Numbered from the stretch's first letter, positions 20,699 to 32,487 are shown. The stretch: 64,000 bases of DNA from Klebsiella sp. RIT-PI-d (GCF_001187865.1 NZ_LGIT01000004.1:1-64000), one strand, 5' to 3'. The notes: generated from the letters alone by a model not told the origin. A program made the numbers and translations.

Positions 20699-20726
20699 GC
20701 CGGGCAAGGCGCAACCGCCACCCGGC
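20699..20726 (-). repeat. REP-like palindromic unit after nadV
   Basis: The sequence GCCGGG(CAA)GGCG-CAAC-CGCC(A)CCCGGC forms a two-part stem typical of enterobacterial REP units. It begins 16 bp after the nadV stop and may protect or end that transcript. On the minus strand it is followed by TGTTTAATC, a weak T-run. Confidence 0.7.
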
Positions 20727-20741
20727 ATATCAGACAGGGGG

Positions 20742-22235
20742 TTAATCTTGCGCGGCAAGACGCTGGCGGATTTGCTCGAAATGCTCGCGGTTGAGAAGTT
20801 TACCATCCAGGAAACGGGTTTTAAGCTCGCCTTCCTGCTCCTGCGCCCAGGTCTGTTCATCGTGAAGCACCAGTTCGCCCTGGGCATCGCGCTCAACGCG
20901 GAGCAGACCGCGGGCGGAGCGTTTCATACCGTTATCAGTTTTAGGCTCTTTGAAGATCGTGCGCCCTTCGCCATTAACCTGGCCCCACGTGGCTTTCATC
21001 GCAAAACCGAAGGTATCGCGGGTGTTGTACTGATAGGTAAATGAACCAATGCCAAATACCACATTCGAGCTGGCAAAGCCTTTCGCTTCCAGACGACGCA
21101 GGATCGTATTGGCTCGCTCAAGAGTAATTGAATCGCCATAAATTAAACCGACATGCGGATCGAGAACTTTATATCCTTTGTCATTTACCGTACCGCCAAA
21201 AATCTCCCACAGCACTTCAACGGATCCTTTCTCTTCCGGGCTACGATCCGCGCGCGTATCATCGTCCGCTCCGGTCCCGCACAAAATGTCGACCGGATCG
21301 CCACTGTCCGGACGAAATACCACACGCCCTTCACGGTTCATAATCGACGCTTTCAATTCCCGGGTATATTCAGTCAATACGCGCCAGTAATCCCAGGTGT
21401 CTGAAACAATCGACACAAATCCCTGCGGGTAAAGATCGACAATTAAACGACGGAACGTTTCAATTTCGCCTTCATGCTGGCCCATACACATCACGCTGTG
21501 TTCGGTGGCCGGAATACTGGCGCCGATAAAATATTCTTCGCCATCGGTATAGTAATCACGCGCATACAGAATAGAAGGAATACTGTCGGTGCCTTTAAAA
21601 CTGAGCAGATGACCACCGCCTGCCTGCATGGTGTCCTGTAAGCCTGCCATGCCGCGAAAAGAGAAATCGTGGCACTGAAAATCCAGATGCGAAAGATCGC
21701 TACAGGTCTTATCCGCCCACGTCGCACAAATTTTACGATAGTGGTGGGCGATGGTGGCATTGGTAGAGGCTTTCCACAGCTCGGCAGAGAGTACTGTCTC
21801 CAGGTAGTTAACCAGCCAGAACGCATCCTCGCGAGTATTGGTAATCGTCAATACCGGCACTTTCATAGGCACTTTGCTGCCTTCATCCAGCGCTTTGATG
21901 TGTAACGGAAGGTAGCCTGTCCGGTGCAGCGTGCGGATATGGTCGACGGCAACGGCATCGCGTCCCAGATAGCTATCCATAATCTGCTTGTATTCATTCA
22001 CCACGTCGTCTTCCGGGCGGGCGAAAAACGCGTCATTAAACAGATCGACCAAAAACCATTGCATAAAGCCCTGTAAGCCGAAGAACACCAGTTTGCCGTC
22101 GGCAAGCGGAGACTGAAAGAAACGATCGCTACGCGGTGTAAAGTTGGAATAGACTTTAGTGGTGCCCTGCGGATACTGAACACGGTGCGACACTTTATAG
22201 CCGTCGATAGCCAGAATAGGGTTCATTTTCATCAT
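20742..22235 (-). CDS. nadV: Nicotinamide phosphoribosyltransferase NadV
   Basis: NadV joins nicotinamide and PRPP to give NMN, a one-step NAD+ salvage route that E. coli K-12 lacks. Key residues of the NAMPT family are recognisable: the N-terminal DGYKVSH (Tyr contact), CHDFSFRG, the catalytic-type His in SIPATEHSV, and the Asp in FRPDSGDPVD. With the start at 22235 (MMKMNPILAI) it has 497 residues; 22232 is equally possible, since GGAG lies 5 or 8 nt upstream. It follows the prs-like gene by 10 bp, forming a PRPP-supply and PRPP-use pair. Confidence 0.95.
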   Translation of the reverse strand: MMKMNPILAIDGYKVSHRVQYPQGTTKVYSNFTPRSDRFFQSPLADGKLVFFGLQGFMQWFLVDLFNDAFFARPEDDVVNEYKQIMDSYLGRDAVAVDHIRTLHRTGYLPLHIKALDEGSKVPMKVPVLTITNTREDAFWLVNYLETVLSAELWKASTNATIAHHYRKICATWADKTCSDLSHLDFQCHDFSFRGMAGLQDTMQAGGGHLLSFKGTDSIPSILYARDYYTDGEEYFIGASIPATEHSVMCMGQHEGEIETFRRLIVDLYPQGFVSIVSDTWDYWRVLTEYTRELKASIMNREGRVVFRPDSGDPVDILCGTGADDDTRADRSPEEKGSVEVLWEIFGGTVNDKGYKVLDPHVGLIYGDSITLERANTILRRLEAKGFASSNVVFGIGSFTYQYNTRDTFGFAMKATWGQVNGEGRTIFKEPKTDNGMKRSARGLLRVERDAQGELVLHDEQTWAQEQEGELKTRFLDGKLLNREHFEQIRQRLAAQD

Positions 22236-22245
22236 GTTTTCTCCA

Positions 22246-23106
22246 TTAAGCCGCGTAGATATCGTTAATATCAATCAGTTCAAGATTCGGATGGGCCAGC
22301 GCAGGCGATGCCAAAGAGGTCGTGGTATAAAGCGCATCTATGCCGTTTGAAAGCAAATTTTCTACCCCCTTAGAAAAGATACCGTGCGTAACGTACAGGC
22401 TAACGCTGCGTGCTCCTGCTTCGCGCAAAACGCTGGCAGAGCCGATAAATGTCCCGCCGGCATCGCATAAATCATCGACAATCAGCAGATCCCGTCCTTT
22501 TACGTCCCCGGAGACCAGTGCAAAACCCGTCAGATTGCCGCTCGCGACATCGCGTTTTTTGGTTAATACCGCATAGTCGGCGGTCCCTGCCGCTCTGGCC
22601 ACCGCATCAATTTTCTTCAGCGCACCGGCATCGGGAGCGACCAGCATCAGGGCCTGCTGCTGAAATTGACGTGCCAGCGTCCGACTGTGCAGCAGGCACG
22701 CGTCTTGCGGGACAGTAATAAAATTGTCGATGGCTGCCGCTGCCGCGTCGCTGTGCGGGTCAAGCACTTTGACTTTATCGAACCCGAGCAGATTGAGTTG
22801 CCGGGCAAAAACTTTCAATGCGAAGCTGTCGCCGGCCACCATATGGCGATCCTGACGCGCCCACGGCAGCCAGGGAAGTTCAAGATGGCTAACCAGAACA
22901 TCGGTAGTATGGCGTACAGCATCAACTAACTGAGCCAGCAACATAAAATCATTCATGTCGCACAGGGCTGCGGCGCGAATACGCATTAAATGGGCGCTGG
23001 CAGGCAATTCACCCGTGACTTTCAGCCAGACCGCGCCATCAGGAAAAACGCCGGTGGTTAAAGCAACGTCCTGATTATCGATAAATAACTGCAATCTCAT
23101 TGCCAT
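22246..23106 (-). CDS. Ribose-phosphate pyrophosphokinase-like protein paired with nadV
   Basis: This looks like a PRPP synthase (ribose 5-phosphate + ATP to PRPP + AMP). It keeps the ATP-loop motif WARQDR, a PDAG(A) segment, KKRD and the PRPP loop LLIVDDLCDAGGT. At 286 residues it is shorter than housekeeping Prs (about 315) and diverged (DPHSD where Prs has DLHAE), so it is a paralog, not the essential prs. Direct coupling to nadV suggests it supplies PRPP for nicotinamide salvage. Activity is inferred. Confidence 0.9.
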   Translation of the reverse strand: MAMRLQLFIDNQDVALTTGVFPDGAVWLKVTGELPASAHLMRIRAAALCDMNDFMLLAQLVDAVRHTTDVLVSHLELPWLPWARQDRHMVAGDSFALKVFARQLNLLGFDKVKVLDPHSDAAAAAIDNFITVPQDACLLHSRTLARQFQQQALMLVAPDAGALKKIDAVARAAGTADYAVLTKKRDVASGNLTGFALVSGDVKGRDLLIVDDLCDAGGTFIGSASVLREAGARSVSLYVTHGIFSKGVENLLSNGIDALYTTTSLASPALAHPNLELIDINDIYAA

Positions 23107-23130
23107 TTCTTTGCCCTCTCAGCCAGTTAT

Positions 23131-23143
23131 TGTCCCTAAGACA
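23131..23143. promoter_or_regulatory. Candidate NrtR operator, site 1
   Basis: The palindrome TGTCCCTAAGACA, extended as ATTGTC-N5-GACAAT, lies just downstream of the predicted -10 of the prs-like/nadV promoter. It shares its core with a second copy centred exactly 22 bp away. Assignment to NrtR is inferred from the neighbouring regulator gene. Confidence 0.7.
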
Positions 23144-23148
23144 ATTTA

Positions 23149-23177
23149 ATAATGTCTCTAAGACACAAATAGTACAA
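23149..23177 (-). promoter_or_regulatory. Candidate promoter of the prs-like/nadV operon
   Basis: On the minus strand TTGTAC (23172-23177) and CATTAT (23149-23154) are separated by 17 bp. The two TGTCyCTAAGACA palindromes occupy the spacer and the start-site region, a repression geometry. The transcription start is not known. Confidence 0.55.
23153..23165. promoter_or_regulatory. Candidate NrtR operator, site 2
   Basis: The palindrome TGTCTCTAAGACA differs from site 1 by one base in the centre. It lies inside the spacer of the predicted prs-like/nadV promoter. The 22-bp centre spacing puts both sites on the same face of the helix. Confidence 0.7.
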
Positions 23178-23304
23178 GCTATTTTTTAACCAAAATCATA
23201 AAATAGCGATAACTGGCTGATATTGAAAATAAAAAAAGCGTGTTTTTTGTGCACAGCCGGACTGGTAAACTAGAGTCCCCTGTAACTGAGAGTGGCGACA
23301 GTTA

Positions 23305-24039
23305 ATGACGACAGAAGCGGAATATCTGAAAAACTACGATGCCAGCCGTTTTCCATCGCCGCTGGTGACTGTGGATAGCGTACTGTTTACGCTACATCAG
23401 GGCGAACTTTGCGTATTGCTGGTAGAGCGTGCCAGTCAGCCACATCAGGGACGCTGGGGACTGCCGGGCGGCTTCATTGACCTGAAGCACGATGGCTCTA
23501 CCCGCGATACCGCGCTGCGCAAACTTACCGAAAAGACCGGCGTATCGCCTTCCTGGCTGGAGGAGCTGCAAACGTTTTCCGGCCCGGATCGCGATCCGCG
23601 CGGCTGGAGTCTGACGATCGGCTGGTTTGCACTGATATCGTGGGTGGACTGCGCACCGCATATCGACAGCGTCAGCGAAGCTAAATGGCTTCCGGTGCAG
23701 CGGCTTACTGATTATGCACTGGCGTTTGATCATGCCAACATTGTGCAGATTGCCCTGCATCGCCTGCGTCAAAAAACCAAATATTCGTTGCTGCCGGTTT
23801 ACTGCTTGCCTGAGGTCTTTACTCATGCGCAACTCCAGGAGGCAACAGAAATTATTCTTGGGCAACCGATCCAGCGCAAAAGTCTGATCCGGCGTATTGA
23901 AGCATCGGGAATGCTGGAAGAAACCGGCGAGAGCATCGCGACCGGCGCGCGTAAAGCCCGGCTATGGCGACGCAAGCCCGGCGTGGATATTCATCTTTTT
24001 TCGCGTAATCTGCTGGCCGAGCAAGGAATCGCCCCTTAA
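23305..24039 (+). CDS. nrtR: NrtR family transcriptional regulator of NAD metabolism
   Basis: NrtR proteins fuse an ADP-ribose-sensing Nudix domain (here about residues 20-150) to a C-terminal winged helix (about 160-240) and repress NAD synthesis or salvage genes. The Nudix box is degenerate: after LPGGFIDL, the catalytic REUxEE is RKLTEK, so hydrolysis is unlikely and a sensor role is favoured. It is divergent from prs-like/nadV across a 198-bp spacer holding two matching palindromes. Length 244 fits the family. Confidence 0.92.
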   Translation: MTTEAEYLKNYDASRFPSPLVTVDSVLFTLHQGELCVLLVERASQPHQGRWGLPGGFIDLKHDGSTRDTALRKLTEKTGVSPSWLEELQTFSGPDRDPRGWSLTIGWFALISWVDCAPHIDSVSEAKWLPVQRLTDYALAFDHANIVQIALHRLRQKTKYSLLPVYCLPEVFTHAQLQEATEIILGQPIQRKSLIRRIEASGMLEETGESIATGARKARLWRRKPGVDIHLFSRNLLAEQGIAP

Positions 24040-24048
24040 ATGAATAAA

Positions 24049-24066
24049 CTGTAATCATGATTACAG
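24049..24066. promoter_or_regulatory. 18-bp perfect palindrome between nrtR and yheT
   Basis: CTGTAATCATGATTACAG is exactly self-complementary over 18 bp and lies 40 bp upstream of yheT and 10 bp after nrtR. It has no loop or T-run, so an operator is likelier than a terminator. It differs from the NrtR candidate boxes. The binding protein is unknown. Confidence 0.5.
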
Positions 24067-24105
24067 GTTATATTACGGCGCAACTTTCTTAATTTATCCT
24101 CAGTC

Positions 24106-25122
24106 ATGGCTCACATTTCATCTGAACAATCGCCTGTCGGGCACCACGATTCGCATTTTTTTCGCCCCATGCCCGGGGCGCGGAATCCCCATCTGCAAAC
24201 CATGCTGCCGCGCCTGCTGCGCCGTCGGGTTCAATTTACGCCGGTCTGGCAGCGCCTGGATCTGCCGGATGGTGATTTTATCGATCTGGCGTGGAGCGAA
24301 GATCCCCATCAGGCCAGGCATAAACCCAGGCTGGTGGTTTTTCACGGGCTTGAAGGCAGCCTGCACAGTCCTTACGCACATGGTCTGATCCATGCTGCAA
24401 AAGCCCGTGGCTGGCTTGGGGTGGTCATGCATTTTCGCGGCTGTAGCGGCGAGCCGAATCGGCTTAACCGCATTTATCACTCAGGTGAAACTGAAGACGG
24501 TACCTGGTTTTTACACTGGCTGAAGCGCGAATTTGGCAATGCGCCCACTGCGGCGGTTGGCTACTCGCTGGGGGGGAATATGCTCGCCTGCCTGCTGGCC
24601 AAAGAAGGCGATAACGCACCGCTGAATGCCGCCGCTATCGTCTCTGCTCCTTTTGTACTGGAAGCCTGTAGTTATCATATGGAAAAAGGCTTCTCCCGGG
24701 TGTATCAGCGCTATTTGCTTAATCTGCTGAAGGGCAATGCAACGCGCAAGCTGAAAGCCTTTCCCGGCACTCTGCCAATCGAGCTGGCACAATTAAAGCA
24801 GGTACGACGTTTGCGCGAGTTTGACGATTTAATTACGGCGCGCATTCACGGCTTTACCGACGCTATCGACTATTATCGTAAGTGCAGCGCGATGCCGTTG
24901 CTCAGTCAGATAGCTAAACCGACGCTTATCATTCATGCTAAAGATGATCCGTTTATGGATCATCACGTTATTCCTGAGCCAGGCACGCTACCGCCGCAGG
25001 TCGAGTATCAGCTCACCGAACACGGTGGTCATGTCGGATTCGTGGGCGGTACGCTGCGACATCCGGAAATGTGGCTGGAAAAACGCATACCCGACTGGCT
25101 AACTACATACCTCGGAGCTTAA
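24106..25122 (+). CDS. yheT: YheT family alpha/beta hydrolase
   Basis: A 338-residue cytosolic alpha/beta hydrolase (E. coli 340). The nucleophile elbow is [10 protein letters not shown] near residue 145; the likely acid and base are in [12 protein letters not shown] and [10 protein letters not shown]. The substrate is not established. It is followed by yheU 1 bp after its stop, and in E. coli it directly follows yheS. Here it lies on the far side of the accessory block. Confidence 0.94.
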   Translation: MAHISSEQSPVGHHDSHFFRPMPGARNPHLQTMLPRLLRRRVQFTPVWQRLDLPDGDFIDLAWSEDPHQARHKPRLVVFHGLEGSLHSPYAHGLIHAAKARGWLGVVMHFRGCSGEPNRLNRIYHSGETEDGTWFLHWLKREFGNAPTAAVGYSLGGNMLACLLAKEGDNAPLNAAAIVSAPFVLEACSYHMEKGFSRVYQRYLLNLLKGNATRKLKAFPGTLPIELAQLKQVRRLREFDDLITARIHGFTDAIDYYRKCSAMPLLSQIAKPTLIIHAKDDPFMDHHVIPEPGTLPPQVEYQLTEHGGHVGFVGGTLRHPEMWLEKRIPDWLTTYLGA

Positions 25123-25123
25123 G

Positions 25124-25342
25124 GTGATTATTCCCTGGCAGGATCTCGACCCAGATACTCTCTATAGCCTGATCGAAAGCTTTGTCTTGCGTGAAGGTAC
25201 TGATTATGGTGAACATGAGCGTTCACTTGAGCAAAAAGTCGCCGACGTTAAACACCAGCTCCAGACAGGCGAAGCCGTACTGGTGTGGTCAGAACTGCAT
25301 GAGACGGTCAATATCATGCCTCGCACGCAGTTCCGCGGCTAA
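25124..25342 (+). CDS. yheU: YheU family protein
   Basis: A 72-residue conserved protein of unknown function (UPF0270), starting with GTG and reading [20 protein letters not shown]. The GTG start lies 1 bp after the yheT stop, consistent with translational coupling. No catalytic motif or membrane segment is seen. Confidence 0.93.
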   Translation: MIIPWQDLDPDTLYSLIESFVLREGTDYGEHERSLEQKVADVKHQLQTGEAVLVWSELHETVNIMPRTQFRG

Positions 25343-25367
25343 TTTACTGATTCTTCAGGGAGTTGCT

Positions 25368-26237
25368 ATGTCTGCCAAACATCCAGTGATTGCGGTAACA
25401 GGGTCCAGCGGCGCGGGGACCACGACGACCAGTCTCGCGTTTCGCAAGATTTTTGCCCAGCTTAATCTGCATGCAGCGGAAGTCGAAGGCGATAGCTTTC
25501 ATCGCTATACTCGCCCGGAAATGGACATGGCCATTCGCAAAGCCCGGGATGCCGGACGGCATATCAGCTATTTTGGCCCGGAGGCGAATGACTTCAATCT
25601 GCTGGAGCAGACATTTATTGAATATGGACAGTCGGGAACCGGTCAGGCGCGCAAATATTTGCATACGTACGATGAAGCCGTACCGTGGGATCAGGTGCCA
25701 GGAACGTTTACCCCCTGGCAACCGCTGCCGGAGCCGACCGACGTATTATTTTACGAAGGTTTGCACGGCGGCGTTGTCACCCCCCAGCATGACGTCGCGC
25801 GTCATGTCGATTTACTGGTTGGCGTAGTGCCGATTGTGAACCTGGAGTGGATACAAAAATTAATTCGCGACACCGGCGAGCGCGGCCATTCACGCGAAGC
25901 CGTCATGGACTCCGTGGTTCGCTCAATGGATGACTATATTAATTTTATTACCCCCCAATTTTCCCGGACCCATATTAACTTCCAGCGCGTACCCACCGTC
26001 GACACCTCCAACCCATTTGCGGCAAAAAGCATTCCCTCGCTGGACGAAAGTTTCGTGGTTATTCACTTTCGTAATCTGGAAGGGATCGACTATCCCTGGT
26101 TGCTGGCCATGCTTCAGGGTTCGTTTATTTCTCACATTAATACATTAGTGGTGCCGGGCGGGAAAATGGGCCTGGCAATGGAGCTGATCATGCTGCCGCT
26201 GGTTCAGCGTCTGATGGAAGGTAAGACAATTGAGTAA
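25368..26237 (+). CDS. prkB: Phosphoribulokinase-like protein PrkB
   Basis: A 289-residue P-loop kinase homologous to phosphoribulokinase; the physiological substrate in enterobacteria, which lack a Calvin cycle, is not established. Walker A is GSSGAGTTTTS near residues 12-22. I start at 25368 (MSAKHPVIAVTG, GGGAGTT ribosome-binding site); an upstream in-frame start at 25182 would lie inside yheU. It follows yheU by 25 bp. Confidence 0.93.
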   Translation: MSAKHPVIAVTGSSGAGTTTTSLAFRKIFAQLNLHAAEVEGDSFHRYTRPEMDMAIRKARDAGRHISYFGPEANDFNLLEQTFIEYGQSGTGQARKYLHTYDEAVPWDQVPGTFTPWQPLPEPTDVLFYEGLHGGVVTPQHDVARHVDLLVGVVPIVNLEWIQKLIRDTGERGHSREAVMDSVVRSMDDYINFITPQFSRTHINFQRVPTVDTSNPFAAKSIPSLDESFVVIHFRNLEGIDYPWLLAMLQGSFISHINTLVVPGGKMGLAMELIMLPLVQRLMEGKTIE

Positions 26238-26249
26238 AAGGTGCGCAAG

Positions 26250-26276
26250 TGCCCGACAGCAAAGGCTTATCGGGCA
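26250..26276. terminator. Hairpin between convergent prkB and yhfA
   Basis: A 7-bp stem TGCCCGA/TCGGGCA with a 13-nt interior lies between the two convergent genes. It lacks a clear T-run, so it may be a REP-like or bidirectional stabilising hairpin. Confidence 0.45.
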
Positions 26277-26282
26277 AGATTA

Positions 26283-26687
26283 TTATGCGGCAATCACTTC
26301 GTATGAATGGGTGATATTGACGGCTTTACCCAGCATAAGCGCTACAGAACAATATTTCTCGGCAGAGAGATCGACGGCGCGCGAGACGGCCGCATCTTTC
26401 AGATCGTTACCCGTGACGATAAAATGCAAATTGATATGCGTGAACAGACGCGGCGCTTCTTCCCGGCGCTCAGAGGTCAGTTTAACCTCGCAATTTGTGA
26501 CGTCCTGACGCCCTTTTTGCAGGATAGACACCACATCGATCGCGCTACATCCACCTGCGGCCATCAGCACCATTTCCATCGGGCTGGGCGCTTTATCACC
26601 AGAGTTACCATCCATTAACACCTGATGCCCGGAAGCCGACTCACCTAAAAACGTTAACCCCTCGACCCACTTGACGCGTGCTTGCAT
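26283..26687 (-). CDS. yhfA: OsmC family protein YhfA
   Basis: A 134-residue OsmC/Ohr-fold protein with the two redox cysteines of the family in AAGGCSAID and EKYCSVAL, suggesting thiol-dependent peroxide reduction; the substrate is not established. The start is 26687 (MQARVKWVEG), giving the E. coli length. The longer open frame upstream crosses the crp regulatory region. It is divergent from crp. Confidence 0.94.
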   Translation of the reverse strand: MQARVKWVEGLTFLGESASGHQVLMDGNSGDKAPSPMEMVLMAAGGCSAIDVVSILQKGRQDVTNCEVKLTSERREEAPRLFTHINLHFIVTGNDLKDAAVSRAVDLSAEKYCSVALMLGKAVNITHSYEVIAA

Positions 26688-26987
26688 AACATCCACTCCA
26701 GCGTTGAAATTTTCTCCACAGATTACGCGCACATAACAATTCTCGCAACGGAAGACGACCTGCGTCATGCTGAAGCGAGACACCAGGAGACAGGCGGCAA
26801 AAGCTATGTTAAAACAGATCAGATACCGCAGTGATACATTGACTTTGACGCATGTATGCAAAGGAATTAGATTTGGCTGCGGAACATACCGACAGTCAAC
26901 TTCCTCGCTGAGGGACAAACACGATTGCAACCCGGAGGCAGTACCCTTTCGCCGCCGGAGATAGCTTATAACAGAGGATAATCGCGC
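26688..26987. promoter_or_regulatory. Divergent yhfA-crp control region
   Basis: This 300-bp gene-free stretch retains blocks seen upstream of E. coli crp (GACCTGCGTCATGCTG, AGCGAGACACCAGGAGACA and the AGCTTATAACAGAGGATAA leader just before the ATG). E. coli crp is autoregulated by CRP and controlled by Fis here. I could not find a convincing TGTGA-N6-TCACA site by eye. Confidence 0.6.
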
Positions 26988-27620
26988 ATGGTGCTTGGCA
27001 AACCACAAACAGACCCGACTCTCGAATGGTTCTTGTCTCATTGCCACATTCATAAGTACCCATCAAAGAGCACGCTAATTCACCAGGGTGAAAAAGCAGA
27101 GACGCTGTATTACATCGTCAAAGGCTCGGTGGCAGTGCTCATTAAGGATGAAGAAGGGAAAGAAATGATCCTTTCTTATCTCAACCAGGGCGATTTTATC
27201 GGTGAACTGGGCCTTTTCGAAGAAGGTCAGGAACGTAGTGCCTGGGTACGTGCAAAAACCGCCTGTGAAGTTGCGGAAATCTCCTACAAAAAATTCCGTC
27301 AGCTGATCCAGGTAAATCCGGACATCCTGATGCGCCTTTCTTCACAAATGGCGCGTCGTTTACAGGTGACATCCGAAAAAGTGGGCAACCTCGCCTTCCT
27401 CGACGTGACCGGCCGTATTGCGCAGACGCTGCTTAACCTGGCTAAACAGCCAGATGCCATGACGCACCCGGACGGTATGCAAATCAAAATCACCCGTCAG
27501 GAGATCGGCCAGATCGTAGGCTGCTCTCGCGAAACGGTGGGACGTATCCTGAAAATGCTGGAAGATCAGAGCCTGATCTCCGCGCACGGTAAAACTATCG
27601 TCGTTTACGGCACCCGCTAG
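26988..27620 (+). CDS. crp: cAMP receptor protein CRP
   Basis: CRP is the global carbon-catabolite transcription regulator, a homodimer that binds cAMP and TGTGA-N6-TCACA sites. The 210 residues equal the E. coli length and are almost identical to it. cAMP contacts are visible in [16 protein letters not shown] and VTSEKVG, and the recognition helix in [13 protein letters not shown]. One visible difference near the C terminus is EDQSLI for EDQNLI. Confidence 0.98.
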   Translation: MVLGKPQTDPTLEWFLSHCHIHKYPSKSTLIHQGEKAETLYYIVKGSVAVLIKDEEGKEMILSYLNQGDFIGELGLFEEGQERSAWVRAKTACEVAEISYKKFRQLIQVNPDILMRLSSQMARRLQVTSEKVGNLAFLDVTGRIAQTLLNLAKQPDAMTHPDGMQIKITRQEIGQIVGCSRETVGRILKMLEDQSLISAHGKTIVVYGTR

Positions 27621-27630
27621 AGTCGACACG

Positions 27631-27654
27631 CGGCGCATTCCCAGTAATGCGCCG
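27631..27654 (+). terminator. Hairpin after crp
   Basis: A 9-bp perfect stem CGGCGCATT/AATGCGCCG with a 6-nt loop lies 10 bp after the crp stop and 14 bp before yhfK. It has no T-run, so termination may be partial. Confidence 0.55.
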
Positions 27655-27668
27655 ATGCTGTTATCGCT

Positions 27669-31040
<3,372 letters not shown>

Positions 31041-31056
31041 TAAAGGCAACTATAAA

Positions 31057-31620
31057 TCAGCGATGCAGAAAATTAGCCAGCAGTTGATGCCCCTGCTCGC
31101 TAAGAATACTTTCCGGGTGAAACTGTACTCCTTCCAGATCCCATTCCCGGTGGCGGATAGCCATAATTTCCTGTGTGTCGCTCCAGGCGGTTACCTCAAA
31201 GCATTCTGGCAGCGTCGGCGGATCAATGACCAACGAATGATAGCGAGTGACGGTTAGGGGATTATTTAGCGCGTGAAAGACGCCGCCGCCGTTATGACTT
31301 ACTGGCGATGTTTTACCGTGCATCACTTTAGCAGCCCTGACGATAGTCGCGCCAAAGGCCTGGGCGATAGCCTGATGCCCAAGGCAAACGCCAAGAACCG
31401 GCCGCTTTCCCGCATACTGGCGAATAACATCCAGCGAAATGCCTGCGTCATCCGGCGTACACGGTCCGGGAGAGATCACAATTTTATGCGGATTAAGCCC
31501 GGCGATATCTGCCAGGGTTATGTCGTCATTGCGACGAACCAGCACATCCGCGCCCAGCTCGCTGAAATATTGAAATAAGTTCCAGGTGAAAGAGTCGTAG
31601 TTATCGATGAGCAGCAGCAT
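31057..31620 (-). CDS. pabA: Aminodeoxychorismate synthase glutamine amidotransferase PabA
   Basis: PabA hydrolyses glutamine and passes ammonia to PabB for 4-amino-4-deoxychorismate in folate synthesis. The 187 residues contain the class I amidotransferase triad: Cys in [10 protein letters not shown], and His/Glu in VQFHPES. It lies between fic and argD as in E. coli. Similarity to TrpG is expected, but context supports pabA. Confidence 0.96.
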   Translation of the reverse strand: MLLLIDNYDSFTWNLFQYFSELGADVLVRRNDDITLADIAGLNPHKIVISPGPCTPDDAGISLDVIRQYAGKRPVLGVCLGHQAIAQAFGATIVRAAKVMHGKTSPVSHNGGGVFHALNNPLTVTRYHSLVIDPPTLPECFEVTAWSDTQEIMAIRHREWDLEGVQFHPESILSEQGHQLLANFLHR

Positions 31621-31689
31621 AGTTTATAACGCTAAGGGATGAGGCGGACAGGTTAACAAATTGCGGGTCATACTGGAATTAGGGTTCAC

Positions 31690-31728
31690 AGACTCGCACG
31701 GCCCGGCAACTGTCAGACCGTGCGAAGT
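31690..31728 (-). other. Hairpin between fic and pabA
   Basis: Arms GACTCGCACGG and CCGTGCGAAGTC pair over about 11 bp with one bulge. No T-run follows on the minus strand, so it is probably an mRNA processing or stability element within fic-pabA. Confidence 0.45.
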
Positions 31729-31739
31729 CTTAATAAGCT

Positions 31740-32330
31740 TTATGCCTCGCTTACCACATCAGCAAAAATAGCTTGTAGCGGAGCGAGATCGCCCATCGCA
31801 CCGCGTTGATTCGCCTGCCGCCAGGCCTCAACGTCAATGCTGCGCCAGTCGAGCAGGTAACCCGCATGAATGGCCAGCTGCTCGAAGAAAATGCGCTGTG
31901 CCAGACCGTTACCGAGACGGAAGGGATGCAGGACGTTAATTTCGCAATAATAGTGTGCCAGGCGGGCAATAAAGGCTTCTTTCTCCAGCCCGGCGAGGTA
32001 CTCTTCCTCTTCAAGGGCCTGCATCAGGGCATTACCTTCATTTTCGATATACTGAAAATTACAAAAACGGGTATCGTCCTTATAGATATCAATTTCTCGT
32101 AGCTGACCTGCCCAGTCAAAAATATCCTGATAAAGCTGGCGATGAATAGCGCACAGGTGCGGTAAGCCGCGGGTCTGCGGGCCGAGATCGATTGTCGCCG
32201 CGCGGAGCGCGGTCAGTTCGTAAGCCGCCTCTTCCAGACGTTTTTCCTGGCGAATGCCGAGTCGATTGCGCAGCACATTTATGCCGGGATAAAGATAAGG
32301 ATCGCGCCCGTCACCGAATTTATCGCTCAT
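31740..32330 (-). CDS. fic: Fic domain protein (toxin partner of YhfG)
   Basis: Fic-domain enzymes transfer AMP from ATP to protein hydroxyls. I start at 32330 ([10 protein letters not shown], 196 aa). The motif at residues 135-143 reads HPFRLGNGL. The catalytic H135 and the GNG loop remain, but the acidic metal-binding residue (D/E) of HxFx(D/E)(A/G)N(G/K)R is L139 and the last Arg is L143. E. coli Fic, as I recall it, is similarly degenerate, so activity is doubtful or altered. The start overlaps yhfG by 11 nt. Confidence 0.93.
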   Translation of the reverse strand: MSDKFGDGRDPYLYPGINVLRNRLGIRQEKRLEEAAYELTALRAATIDLGPQTRGLPHLCAIHRQLYQDIFDWAGQLREIDIYKDDTRFCNFQYIENEGNALMQALEEEEYLAGLEKEAFIARLAHYYCEINVLHPFRLGNGLAQRIFFEQLAIHAGYLLDWRSIDVEAWRQANQRGAMGDLAPLQAIFADVVSEA

Positions 32331-32487
32331 GGTGCCTCCTGAGTTCGTCGAGACGGGCCATTGCATCTTCAGCGGTCAGCGACTGCAGCGGAATATCGAC
32401 GCCTTCAAGTCGGCGGCTGGCCTGAAAATTTTCATTACGTAGATTTTCCCAGAGACGGGTTTTTTGCTTGTCAGTGAGCTTTTTCAT
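32320..32487 (-). CDS. yhfG: YhfG, class I Fic antitoxin
   Basis: A 55-residue partner whose inhibitory helix carries the (S/T)xxxE(G/N) motif as SRRLEG (residues 24-29); the Glu blocks ATP gamma-phosphate placement in the Fic active site. I start at 32487 ([13 protein letters not shown]), with GGAGGT just upstream, giving the E. coli length. Gene order antitoxin-toxin with overlap fits a FicAT module. Confidence 0.92.
   Translation of the reverse strand: MKKLTDKQKTRLWENLRNENFQASRRLEGVDIPLQSLTAEDAMARLDELRRHHER

Noticed and set aside
26688-27053. N-terminal extension of yhfA across the crp regulatory region
   Set aside because: The extra 122 residues have no OsmC similarity and would run through conserved crp promoter blocks; the 134-residue form matches the family.
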